Source: Providencia sp.
Lineage (GTDB): Bacteria > Pseudomonadota > Gammaproteobacteria > Enterobacterales > Enterobacteriaceae
Direction: 5' to 3'
Assembly (NCBI RefSeq): GCF_003533305.1
Contig: NZ_DOEH01000013.1
Coordinates: forward strand, 1 to 32,526
Length of the DNA: 32,526 bases
Part shown: positions 6,155 to 13,017 of the stretch, piece by piece
Layout: every line of letters starts with the position of its first letter
Numbering within the stretch: the stretch's first letter is position 1
Program-made: the position numbers and the translations under genes
The notes under the pieces: generated by a model
What the model was told of the DNA's origin: nothing
The model's database searches: none
Seen by the model: only the letters and a program-made list of their open reading frames with translations

Positions 6155-7789
6155 ATGCCAGAACCTATTTTTAACTTTAAAAACTACCCTATTATCTTCA
6201 TTGGTTCTGGTATATCAAAAAGATACATTAAGAACTTTCCTGCATGGGAAGGTTTGCTGGAAGAATATTGGAAAGTAATAAATAAAACAGATGATTTCTA
6301 TAGTTATCTTTTAGACTTAAAGAAAAAATATTCTAATCATGTTGATGATGCTGATCTTAACCATAAAATTTATACTGAAGCAGCATCTTTTATAGAGGAA
6401 AAGTACAACAACTTATTTTCATCAGGAGATATAAAACTTGATGGATTAACGACAAAAAAAGTATTTAACGACAACATATCACCATTTAAATATTCTATTT
6501 GCCAGAGGTTTGAGAAGCTGGAACTAAGAGATGATATTGATTTAAACGAATATGAATCATTTAAATCATTATTAAAGAAAGCAAAAATGATAGTAACTAC
6601 AAATTATGATTGCTTTATAGAGAACATCCTACACGATCAAGGCGTAAAACCTAGGAAATACATTGGTAATGAAGGTTTTTTTGATGATACCGTCGGGTGG
6701 AGTGAGCTATATAAAATTCATGGTGATGTAGCGCACCCTCACTCAATCATCATAAATAAAGATGACTATGATGAATATGATAAAAAATCTATATTAATCA
6801 GTGCAAAAATTTTATCAAACATGATAAAAAGCCCAATAATATTTATGGGGTACTCTCTATCCGATAGAAATGTTAAAAAATTACTATCTGATTTCTCTTC
6901 TCAGCTACCAAAGGAAGATGGCAGGGTATCATCGGAAAGAATAATACTAGTCGAATACAAAAAAAATGAAAGCTTAGTATTAAAACAGCAAACTTCAGAT
7001 CAGCTACTCCATATAACTTACACATCAATATCTACGGATAACTACAAGCAAGTTTATGATGATATCTGTTTAGTTGATGAAGGGTTATCCCCTTATGATG
7101 TATTACGCTATCAAAGAGCTATAAAAAATCTCATTATTAATGAAGGAGAAAAAGGAAATTTAGATAACTTATTAGTAACACCATCTGACTTAGATAAATT
7201 AGAAGAAAGCGTTAGAAAACATAAAAATCTAGTAGTAGCACTTGGTGACAAAAAATTTGTATTCACGCACATAAAAGAAAGTGATTACATTGATGATTAT
7301 ATCAAAGAAAATAATGAGATATCCATAAAGCCTGCGATTGATTTTATTATAGAAAAACCATTTACAACTAGGATTCCATTTTCAAAATTCATTAATAACT
7401 GTGATTTTACTAAATTAGATCTAAGCAGGTCATGCGTTGATAAACTCAATGGAAGAATAAACGCCCATGGAACACTAGAAGGTGTAATCAATTCTGTTAA
7501 GTTAGATAAAGTCTACTCAGAAATGAAGCTTACATCCATAAAAGAAATTCAAAAAGAAAACCTTACCAAGTACAAAGAATTAATGGTAATAATCAAAAAC
7601 ATAAAACTAATAAGTAAAGTTGAATTAAATAAATTTGTAAAAACAGACGCTTTGCATCTATTTAAAACAACAACAGATGGAAAAGAAAAAACAGAGCTTA
7701 GGCGGCTATTTCTAGCTTATGACTTGCTAACATATGGTGAAGTCCTGACAATTATACCCTATATAGAGAAAAAGGCCGCTATTTTATAA
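6155..7789 (+). CDS. SIR2-domain protein, probable anti-phage NADase
   Basis: 544 residues; AAGGAG lies at good spacing before the ATG. The N-terminal half (about 10-300) carries the SIR2 NAD-binding set: GSGIS (17-21), TTNYD (148-152), KIHGD with the catalytic His at 189, and MGYSLSD (231-237). The C-terminal 240 residues are charged and match no domain I can name. Such stand-alone SIR2 proteins (as in Thoeris ThsA and DSR systems) typically consume NAD+ after sensing infection and stop phage growth. There is no signal peptide or membrane segment. The gene is far richer in A/T than its neighbours (many ATA, AAA and AGA codons), suggesting separate acquisition. It is downstream of cI and ends before a strong terminator, so it should be expressed in the lysogen. 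The SIR2 assignment is firm; the defence role is inference. Confidence 0.88.
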   Translation: MPEPIFNFKNYPIIFIGSGISKRYIKNFPAWEGLLEEYWKVINKTDDFYSYLLDLKKKYSNHVDDADLNHKIYTEAASFIEEKYNNLFSSGDIKLDGLTTKKVFNDNISPFKYSICQRFEKLELRDDIDLNEYESFKSLLKKAKMIVTTNYDCFIENILHDQGVKPRKYIGNEGFFDDTVGWSELYKIHGDVAHPHSIIINKDDYDEYDKKSILISAKILSNMIKSPIIFMGYSLSDRNVKKLLSDFSSQLPKEDGRVSSERIILVEYKKNESLVLKQQTSDQLLHITYTSISTDNYKQVYDDICLVDEGLSPYDVLRYQRAIKNLIINEGEKGNLDNLLVTPSDLDKLEESVRKHKNLVVALGDKKFVFTHIKESDYIDDYIKENNEISIKPAIDFIIEKPFTTRIPFSKFINNCDFTKLDLSRSCVDKLNGRINAHGTLEGVINSVKLDKVYSEMKLTSIKEIQKENLTKYKELMVIIKNIKLISKVELNKFVKTDALHLFKTTTDGKEKTELRRLFLAYDLLTYGEVLTIIPYIEKKAAIL

Positions 7790-7880
7790 GCGACCCTTTC
7801 GATCCCATATGGTGGTGAGATGCTTCCCTACCAGAGCGAAGCGTGGATTAATATTAATAATTCGTATCTTCATTGTCAAT

Positions 7881-7904
7881 AGCCCTCCCAGCGAGGGCTT
7901 TTTT
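7881..7904 (+). terminator. Rho-independent terminator after the cI-SIR2 unit
   Basis: A perfect 7-bp stem (AGCCCTC / GAGGGCT) with loop CCAGC is followed by TTTTT. It closes the lysogenic transcription unit and insulates it from OL/pL, the role of the immunity terminator in lambda. Confidence 0.92.
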
Positions 7905-7987
7905 GTGCCCGCAATTCCCCTCCAGTGTGATTTTCCTCGCAAGATAAATAATTTTTGAAAATAAATTCCGTTTAAATTCAATAAATT

Positions 7988-8002
7988 AATACTTTCAGTA
8001 TT
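7988..8002. promoter_or_regulatory. OL3-type operator
   Basis: AATACTTTCAGTATT, the exact reverse complement of the OR operator at 4818-4832. It is the operator farthest from pL. Confidence 0.85.
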
Positions 8003-8008
8003 TATTTT

Positions 8009-8023
8009 AATATCATTAGTATT
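8009..8023. promoter_or_regulatory. OL2-type operator
   Basis: AATATCATTAGTATT, 21 bp from the previous operator. It overlaps the first two bases of the pL -35 (8022-8027). Confidence 0.82.
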
Positions 8024-8050
8024 GACCACAAGTAATACCTTTAGTATTAT
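8022..8050 (+). promoter_or_regulatory. pL promoter
   Basis: TTGACC (8022-8027), 17 bp, then TATTAT (8045-8050): the same hexamers and spacing as pR. It is overlapped by two operators and reads into nutL and the N-like gene. Confidence 0.88.
8034..8048. promoter_or_regulatory. OL1-type operator
   Basis: AATACCTTTAGTATT lies in the pL spacer and -10, the equivalent position to the operator at 4818-4832 in pR. Confidence 0.86.
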
Positions 8051-8090
8051 TAACTCCATCGAAGGCAAGCAACATGAAATATACGCCTCA

Positions 8091-8130
8091 TGCTCTTTAA
8101 TAATTTAGCTTCCTCCTTGCAAACGGGAGG
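8091..8130 (+). promoter_or_regulatory. nutL antitermination site (boxA and boxB)
   Basis: boxA-like TGCTCTTTAATA (8091-8102) is followed by boxB CCTCCTTGCAAACGGGAGG (8112-8130), a 5-6 bp stem around loop TGCAAAC. The core CTCCTTGCAAACGGGAG is identical to nutR, so one RNA-binding protein should recognise both. Confidence 0.86.
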
Positions 8131-8145
8131 CCAAAGTGAAGTTAG

Positions 8146-8237
8146 CTTTGGGATTGGTATAGATGATTGGCGTGACATAAGCCAACTTCCGGACGCCGGA
8201 TCATGATTTAGTCACATGACTATGCCAATCACCAAAG
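8146..8237 (+). ncRNA. Cloverleaf-forming structured leader of the N-like gene
   Basis: The closing stem pairs 8146-8162 with 8220-8237: 17 pairs, one bulged A and one G-U. Inside are three perfect 5-bp hairpins: TTGGC/GCCAA (8167-8171, 8181-8185), TCCGG/CCGGA (8188-8192, 8196-8200) and TCATG/CATGA (8201-8205, 8215-8219). The element ends ten bases before the Shine-Dalgarno of the N-like gene. Lambda has an RNase III-cleaved hairpin at this place that controls N translation, so a similar regulatory role is likely. The region 7790-8259 otherwise holds the terminator, operators, pL and nutL, and no gene. Confidence 0.65.
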
Positions 8238-8259
8238 TTAACTAACTGAGGATTTTATT

Positions 8260-8460
8260 ATGAACTCAAGACAGCGTTATAAATTACGCAGGAAAGAGAA
8301 GCGCATGGAACAGCGCAAAGAAGAATCACGGAAGGTTAATTCATTCGATGTTATGGCTCAGATAATTTTTGAGTTGAATAAGTTACCAACAGCTCAGGCT
8401 AAGTCGCTAAGACTACGCAAGCCAATCATGCCAAACGGCGATATCACAGCGAGGGCATAA
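8260..8460 (+). CDS. N: N-like transcription antitermination protein
   Basis: 66 residues. The N-terminus is an arginine-rich motif (NSRQRYKLRRKEKRMEQRKE, residues 2-21) resembling the boxB-binding helix of lambda N (TRRRERRAEKQ). The rest has little order-promoting sequence. It is shorter than lambda N (107). Position is the main support: first gene of the pL operon, directly after nutL and a structured leader, with GAGGA before the ATG. It should bind the TGCAAAC boxB loops in nutL and nutR and, with host Nus factors, let polymerase pass terminators in both early operons. There is no sequence-wide similarity to lambda N that I can see, which is usual for N proteins. Confidence 0.72.
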   Translation: MNSRQRYKLRRKEKRMEQRKEESRKVNSFDVMAQIIFELNKLPTAQAKSLRLRKPIMPNGDITARA

Positions 8461-8461
8461 C

Positions 8462-8635
8462 GTGAAATTCATCATCAACTGTCCGGTATGTCATAAAGAT
8501 TTCGACACAAGAACGCCAGCCATGCATATCAGGCAGCATCATAAAGACGCTACTGACCATGAGCTAGTGAAGATTAGAAACGCTCGCAGGAATGCGACAC
8601 ACGCAAGCAACCACGGCTACGCAAGCCGATTATGA
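8462..8635 (+). CDS. Small C2H2-like zinc protein
   Basis: 57 residues from a GTG start one base after the N-like gene's stop. CPVC near the N-terminus and the histidines in HIRQHH (CxxC-x12-H-x3-HH) could bind zinc in a C2H2-like finger. The C-terminal half is basic (KIRNARRNATHASNHGYASRL). The GTG start and tight spacing suggest coupling to the N-like gene. Function is unknown; a nucleic-acid-binding role is plausible. Confidence 0.55.
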   Translation: MKFIINCPVCHKDFDTRTPAMHIRQHHKDATDHELVKIRNARRNATHASNHGYASRL

Positions 8636-8666
8636 GTGACAGTTCAGTCACGGCAAGGGGATGAAT

Positions 8667-8873
8667 ATGAGTTTTCATGACTTATCGAAAGAATCGAAGC
8701 AGATAGCAAGAGAAACACTTGCTGAAATGCTGAAACTTGAGCGAGCACAGGCATTTAACCTAAGTGATGGCGCAAGTATTGAGCTAGCGAAGTTTGTGAA
8801 GGACGCATTTGTTGAATTAGAAACAGAAATAAGCCGCGTTGGGCAAGAGTTTCAACTACCAAGAATGTCTTGA
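8667..8873 (+). CDS. Small phage protein, unknown
   Basis: 68 residues from the second of two close ATGs (8661, 8667); AAGGGG is correctly spaced only for 8667. The protein is helical and acidic (SFHDLSKESKQIARETLAEM onward), with no cysteines and no recognisable motif. It is part of the tightly packed accessory run after N. Confidence 0.5.
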   Translation: MSFHDLSKESKQIARETLAEMLKLERAQAFNLSDGASIELAKFVKDAFVELETEISRVGQEFQLPRMS

Positions 8874-8895
8874 TTAATAGATAGGAGATAGAGAT

Positions 8896-9165
8896 ATGTG
8901 TGATTGCTTGGAAGTTTATGGCGAAAAAATGGAAAACAGAGCCATAGTGAAAATTGGCAGTAAGGGAAAATATATTCACGGAAGCTGGGAAAACCTGTCT
9001 TTAGTAGATGTCAACGGCGTGTTTACAACTCGACCATCACTACCTTTCGCATTCAAATACAGAAAGATTAAATCCAACGGCGAGGAATATGCAAACGTAT
9101 CTTCTGATACACATGTTTTATTCTTCTCATTCTGCCCTTTCTGTGGCGTGAAATATGACAACTAG
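8896..9165 (+). CDS. Small phage protein with C-terminal CPFCG zinc motif
   Basis: 89 residues with AGGAG upstream. The protein has a cysteine pair at the N-terminus (CDC, residues 2-4) and SFCPFCGVKYDN at the C-terminus. The 'FCPFCG..Y' ending is common in small phage proteins that form a zinc ribbon from a terminal knuckle. The middle looks like a beta-barrel (IVKIGSKGKYIHGSW). Function unknown. Confidence 0.6.
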   Translation: MCDCLEVYGEKMENRAIVKIGSKGKYIHGSWENLSLVDVNGVFTTRPSLPFAFKYRKIKSNGEEYANVSSDTHVLFFSFCPFCGVKYDN

Positions 9166-9194
9166 CATCGTGTTTAGTTAATAACGGAGGGAGT

Positions 9195-9398
9195 ATGACA
9201 GATAAACAGAGTTTACCGTGGCAGTTGGAAGAGTTACGCGACAAGTTCGCAATGGCAGCAATGCAAGGTGATTTTGCGGCTCAAAGTAATGATATAAACG
9301 GTTCTGTATATTCTAATGACTTAGAAGACCATGACCTTGATGATTGCGCAAATTTCTACTACCGCATGGCAGATGCAATGTTAAAGGCTAGGGGGTGA
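9195..9398 (+). CDS. Small phage protein, unknown
   Basis: 67 residues; GGAGG upstream. 'WQLEELRDKFAMAAMQGDFA' is a motif I associate with small early-region proteins of lambdoid phages ('...LRDKFAMAALQG..'), followed by a C-terminal helix (CANFYYRMADAMLKARG). No function is known. It ends one base before the next gene. Confidence 0.6.
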   Translation: MTDKQSLPWQLEELRDKFAMAAMQGDFAAQSNDINGSVYSNDLEDHDLDDCANFYYRMADAMLKARG

Positions 9399-9399
9399 T

Positions 9400-9699
9400 A
9401 TGAAATTTAAGCACACGCCAGCGCCGTGGCTAACGGATAGGAATAATACCCATACTGGGCAAATCGCTACAGTTCATGGGTGCGAAAATAACAGCTGGGT
9501 TGAAATCTGGTCTACTAATTGGCCTGAAAGTGAATCTGTACAAGAAGCCAACGCCAATCTAATTGCAGCAGCACCAGAGTTATTAGAGGCATTGATTGAA
9601 ATGCAACGCAATGGTCGCAAGCAAGGCTGGAATGACAGCTACGAATCATCAATGGAAAAAGCTCGCATAGCAATCGCAAAAGCCCTCGGTCAGCAGTAA
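9400..9699 (+). CDS. Conserved phage protein, unknown
   Basis: 99 residues. The hallmarks are 'HTPAPW' at the N-terminus and 'ANANLIAAAPELLEALIEM' in the second half, a pattern found in a widespread phage family of unknown function. It ends with a helix carrying AIAKALGQQ. Confidence 0.65.
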   Translation: MKFKHTPAPWLTDRNNTHTGQIATVHGCENNSWVEIWSTNWPESESVQEANANLIAAAPELLEALIEMQRNGRKQGWNDSYESSMEKARIAIAKALGQQ

Positions 9700-9761
9700 C
9701 CCACCACTTAATCATTCATATCGCTATTAATAGTGAGGAATACGCACATAAGGAATTAATT

Positions 9762-9962
9762 ATGAAATTCACAGAAGCAGAAAGTAATCCAATTGCAAAT
9801 AACAATAAACCAGTTCAAGCCGTAACTATCGGTAAGATAACGATTTCACAGTTTGGCGATGGACAGCTATGGATAGAAGAACCAAGCGGTGAGCATGGCG
9901 GTTCATTTAAAGAATCTGATATCGCCAAGTTACTCGAAGAGTACCACGCCAAGAACTTCTAG
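9762..9962 (+). CDS. Small phage protein, unknown
   Basis: 66 residues, AAGGA upstream. A beta-rich middle (VTIGKITISQFGDGQLWIEE) and a short C-terminal helix (SDIAKLLEEYHAKNF) suggest a small folded domain ('..DGxxWIE...GEGGxF..'), seen in other phage accessory proteins. Function unknown. Confidence 0.55.
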   Translation: MKFTEAESNPIANNNKPVQAVTIGKITISQFGDGQLWIEEPSGEHGGSFKESDIAKLLEEYHAKNF

Positions 9963-10034
9963 TTTTACCCGCCGCACCAACACCAGAACACTTTCAATAA
10001 CAATCGCTATCAATCGATAAGTGAGGGATTTCTT

Positions 10035-10193
10035 ATGCATGAAATAAACGAAACAACCGAATTAAAGCGGCAGGAACTCAGCTATCGACTGAATAGCGAG
10101 AGCTTCAAGGATGAAGTTAAAAACAAAATTAAGTGGGATTGGATAGCTGTTGTTATCGCCCTACTCATTATTTTAACGCTGATATCGAGGTGA
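10035..10193 (+). CDS. Small tail-anchored membrane protein
   Basis: 52 residues. A charged N-terminal helix (about 1-35) precedes one hydrophobic segment at the C-terminus (WIAVVIALLIILTLISR). GAGGG lies upstream of the ATG, and the gene ends three bases before the next. The layout (cytosolic helix plus C-terminal anchor) is common in phage early regions. Function unknown. Confidence 0.55.
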   Translation: MHEINETTELKRQELSYRLNSESFKDEVKNKIKWDWIAVVIALLIILTLISR

Positions 10194-10196
10194 CAT

Positions 10197-10427
10197 ATGT
10201 CAATAAACATCTTAACCGATGGCTATAAGCCAGATATAAGCCCATACAAAAACCACTCGTTAACTATGGAAGGTTACGAACTAAAAAGCTTGCGTGGTGA
10301 CACTAACGCGATATTTGGGGCAATGGAAAGCCCTCTTGAAGATGTCATTGAGTATGCAGTTAGCAAGGGAGCGCTAGATGAACTCATTCAAATGGCAATC
10401 GAGAAGAAAGGCAAGGACGCAGCATGA
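10197..10427 (+). CDS. Small phage protein, unknown
   Basis: 76 residues, with GAGGTG upstream. An extended N-terminal half (INILTDGYKPDISPYKNHSL) is followed by an acidic helical half (SPLEDVIEYAVSKGALDELI). No motif recognised. Its stop overlaps the next start (ATGA). Confidence 0.5.
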   Translation: MSINILTDGYKPDISPYKNHSLTMEGYELKSLRGDTNAIFGAMESPLEDVIEYAVSKGALDELIQMAIEKKGKDAA

Positions 10428-10573
10428 GAATTTCAGATGAACTCAAGCAACGGCAGGATGCCGAGAAGCAACGCAGGGAACGTGAGGAAGAAGCAGAATA
10501 CTATCGAATGGAAAGCTTAGGTATTCAGCCTAAATCAGTGCCTATGAATTGGTTAAGAGGTGAATATGGGTGA
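10424..10573 (+). CDS. Small charged helical protein
   Basis: 49 residues. The first half is an almost continuous charged helix (LKQRQDAEKQRREREEEAEY). It overlaps the previous gene by 4 bp (ATGA) and the next by 8 bp, so translation is chained. The overlaps and the reading-frame fit support a real gene. Function unknown. Confidence 0.5.
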   Translation: MRISDELKQRQDAEKQRREREEEAEYYRMESLGIQPKSVPMNWLRGEYG

Positions 10574-10886
10574 GTATCTCGTTAGATGCTTCCCTTCTCA
10601 CAAAACCAAGGAGGCAGCCTTGGAATCAGCCTTACAACAGATGGGGCTAGCTAGAAAGGGAAAGCCACAAAATATCAACGCATCAGGCAAACAAAGAGAA
10701 GCCGCGAGAGCTTGGGAATCTAACCTAAAAATATCTCAATACTTCCCTCCTCTGCCGGAACATATTCAACAGCAAAGAAAACAGGAAGAACTCGCTAGAT
10801 ATGCAAGGTATCTGGCTAAAGGTGTTCTTGACCCTTACCGAGATATCCCTCAATTACCAATGGGAGGAAGAAAAGTTGGCGACTAA
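10566..10886 (+). CDS. Small phage protein, unknown
   Basis: 106 residues from ATG 10566; a GTG two codons upstream is possible, but AGAGG fits the ATG. It is a basic, helical protein (RCFPSHKTKEAALESALQQM; KQREAARAWESNLKISQYFP; QQQRKQEELARYARYLAKG). No known motif. It overlaps the exonuclease gene by 11 bp. Confidence 0.5.
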   Translation: MGEYLVRCFPSHKTKEAALESALQQMGLARKGKPQNINASGKQREAARAWESNLKISQYFPPLPEHIQQQRKQEELARYARYLAKGVLDPYRDIPQLPMGGRKVGD

Positions 10887-11559
10887 ATACAGGATTATTG
10901 ACACGGAAACTTGCGATTTTGACAGCGGAATTGTTGAAATAGCAAGTATCGATTTAAACGACGCAGAAATTGATTACACATCGCAGCAATCCCATTTTGT
11001 AAATCCACAAAAACCAATCTCAATAAGTGCAATGGCTATTCATCATATCACTGATGAAATGGTTGCCGACTCTCCGTTTATCGGTGATGTCATCGACCAT
11101 TACAAAGGCGCTGATTATCTGGTCGCACATAACGCCGAATTTGATAAGCGAATGATGCCAGAAATGGATATGCCTTTTATCTGCACTTTAAAACTAGCAC
11201 GCCGCTTATGGCCTGAGATAGAAAGCCACAGCAATCAATACCTACGCTACGCACTGAAACTGGATGTTCATGTGCCTGATGGATTGCATGCACATAGAGC
11301 ACTGTATGACTGCATTGTAACAGCATCATTATTTAAACGGATCAAGGATGATTCGGGATGGTCAGATACGGAAATGTTAGAAATAACTAATCAGCCATCC
11401 ATTCTGCACAAAATTGGATTTGGAAAACACTTTGGTATGACGTTCAAGGATATCTACAAAGAAAATCCTAGCTATTTCACTTGGTATTTAAGCCAAGTAG
11501 ATAAAGACGTTAACGTCGAATTCACCATGAAACATTTGATGGAGAAAAAAGATGAGTGA
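10876..11559 (+). CDS. DEDDh exonuclease, ExoX-like
   Basis: 227 residues from a TTG start with GGAGG eight bases upstream; the frame extends upstream to 10801 but that part overlaps the previous gene and is not exonuclease-like. The DEDDh set is visible: D9 and E11 in IIDTETCDF, HNAEFD, and the HRALYD box. The C-terminus (FGKHFGMTFKDIYKENPSYF) is a DUF3820-like tail of the ExoX group. It should degrade DNA 3' to 5'. It is followed directly by an ERF annealing protein and SSB, so it probably processes ends for phage recombination. Confidence 0.88.
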   Translation: MATKYRIIDTETCDFDSGIVEIASIDLNDAEIDYTSQQSHFVNPQKPISISAMAIHHITDEMVADSPFIGDVIDHYKGADYLVAHNAEFDKRMMPEMDMPFICTLKLARRLWPEIESHSNQYLRYALKLDVHVPDGLHAHRALYDCIVTASLFKRIKDDSGWSDTEMLEITNQPSILHKIGFGKHFGMTFKDIYKENPSYFTWYLSQVDKDVNVEFTMKHLMEKKDE

Positions 11560-12172
11560 GGTATACAAAGCAATAAGTAATGTAGCCAAGGAGCTGGCAG
11601 AGAAAGGAATAAGCAAGGAAAAACCAAAAGGCGGCGGCGTGAATTATGCGTTTAGAGGGATTGATGCGGTTTATAACGCCCTAGCCCCTGCATTAGTTAA
11701 ACATGGATTGCTTATATTAACTCGCTGTACTGAGCGCTCGGTATGTGAGCGAACTAGCCAGAAAGGGAATGTATTAATTTATGTAACGGTCAAAGCTGAG
11801 TTTGATTTTGTATCTGTCACGGATGGCAGCAAGCACACAATAATAACGTATGGCGAAGCTATGGATAGCGGAGATAAGGCAACAAACAAAGCAATGTCGA
11901 TTGCATATAAATACGCAGCCTTTCAAGCGTTTTGCATACCGACCGAGGAAACAGCGATTGATGCTGATGCTGAAGTGCACAATGTAGCACCAAGAACGAC
12001 AGAACAGATACTAAGTGATTACACAGGCTTTTTGCATGGAGCAACTAGCGAACTTGTGATCATGAATGAGTACAAAAAAGTATGGAATGAACTAAACGGC
12101 AGTGATACTCAACAAAAAGAGTGCAAGCGGTTAACTGGAATTAGAGTCAATGAACTTAAAGAGGCGGCGTAA
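11552..12172 (+). CDS. erf: ERF-family single-strand annealing protein
   Basis: 206 residues. ERF core: NYAFRGIDAVYNALAPALVK, then GEAMDSGDKATNKAMSIAYK and FQAFCIPTEE, nearly the consensus. It is comparable to P22 Erf (204 residues). It forms oligomers that anneal complementary single strands, letting the phage recombine and circularise without RecA. It overlaps the exonuclease gene by 8 bp, and its stop abuts the ssb start. The shared transcription and packing support a joint recombination module. Confidence 0.94.
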   Translation: MSEVYKAISNVAKELAEKGISKEKPKGGGVNYAFRGIDAVYNALAPALVKHGLLILTRCTERSVCERTSQKGNVLIYVTVKAEFDFVSVTDGSKHTIITYGEAMDSGDKATNKAMSIAYKYAAFQAFCIPTEETAIDADAEVHNVAPRTTEQILSDYTGFLHGATSELVIMNEYKKVWNELNGSDTQQKECKRLTGIRVNELKEAA

Positions 12173-12610
12173 ATGGCAATTAATACAATATCAGTAAGCG
12201 GAAATTTGGGTAAAGACTGCGAGCAAAGATGGACGCCAAATGGAAAAGCGATTGCATCTTTTAGCTTACCAGTAAAGCAAGGCTACGGTGAGCATGAAAA
12301 AACATCGTGGGTTATCTGCAAAATGTTTGGCTCTAAAGCCGAAAAACTACCGGAGTATCTGACCAAAGGAACAAAGGTAACAATAGTCGGTGAGTTTGTT
12401 ATGGAGGAATGGACGGGTAAAAGTGGAGAAAAGAAATCAGCACCAGTAATTATTGTTAATCAGCTAGATTTCGGTGGTAGTGGTAATCAGGCAGGAAGCC
12501 AGAGAGCCCAGCAGCCAACACCACAACCTCAACAATCACAACGACCACAACAAACAGCACCTCAAAATATCGAACCACCGTTAGATTTTGATGACGATAT
12601 CCCCTTCTGA
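12173..12610 (+). CDS. ssb: Single-stranded DNA-binding protein
   Basis: 145 residues. The OB fold (about 1-105) begins INTISVSGNLGKDCEQRWTP and has IASFSLPV, then WVICKMFGSKAEKLPEYLTK and KVTIVGEFV. A Gln/Pro-rich linker and the acidic tip DFDDDIPF follow. That tip is the peptide that docks partner proteins in SSB. Phage-encoded, it is expected to work with ERF and the exonuclease. It starts directly after the ERF stop. Confidence 0.95.
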   Translation: MAINTISVSGNLGKDCEQRWTPNGKAIASFSLPVKQGYGEHEKTSWVICKMFGSKAEKLPEYLTKGTKVTIVGEFVMEEWTGKSGEKKSAPVIIVNQLDFGGSGNQAGSQRAQQPTPQPQQSQRPQQTAPQNIEPPLDFDDDIPF

Positions 12611-12645
12611 CCCTTCCCTATGTGATTTAACCAAAGGATATAACC

Positions 12646-12984
12646 ATGAAAACTCTACATGGACGCTGCATTCGTCGTTGGAAACTAGGATTTAAAGATG
12701 TTTGCGATTCGAAGGTTTCACCATACTGGCGTAAACGAGATTTGAAAGGGTTTTGGCGTGATATTGCCATTGTCGCCGCTGATTCAATGATTCAGGAACT
12801 AGCAGAGAGTAATGCTAAATTTGATTTTAATGGGTATCGGCATGGCTGGTCTCCTGAGTTTTCATCTTTTTTCACCAAGAACCGAGAAAAATATATTACT
12901 GAAGCTCGACTCTTTCTCAATGAAGAGACAACAAACGATGAAATAGACGATTTAATTATAGAATTCGCCTCTAATTGGATTTAG
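12646..12984 (+). CDS. Phage protein of unknown function
   Basis: 112 residues; AAAGGA upstream. Basic N-terminus (HGRCIRRWKLGFKDV), an acidic C-terminus (EETTNDEIDDLIIEFASNWI), and a likely all-helical fold. I recognise no family. It follows ssb in the same direction. Confidence 0.5.
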   Translation: MKTLHGRCIRRWKLGFKDVCDSKVSPYWRKRDLKGFWRDIAIVAADSMIQELAESNAKFDFNGYRHGWSPEFSSFFTKNREKYITEARLFLNEETTNDEIDDLIIEFASNWI

Positions 12985-13017
12985 GACTCAGTGCAAGGAT
13001 GCAAACAGGAGATAGAT

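Noticed and set aside
7784..8068. Minus-strand frame of 94 codons
   Set aside because: It runs backward through the terminator, the OL operators and pL, and has no family resemblance; the regulatory reading explains the sequence.
8146..8237. A real tRNA gene
   Set aside because: The fold is cloverleaf-like, but the closing stem is 17 bp, and there is no TTCGA T-loop, proper anticodon loop or CCA end.
10801..10875. Longer start for the exonuclease
   Set aside because: The extra 25 residues lie wholly in the previous gene and precede the conserved DTET start; the TTG at 10876 has a much better ribosome site.
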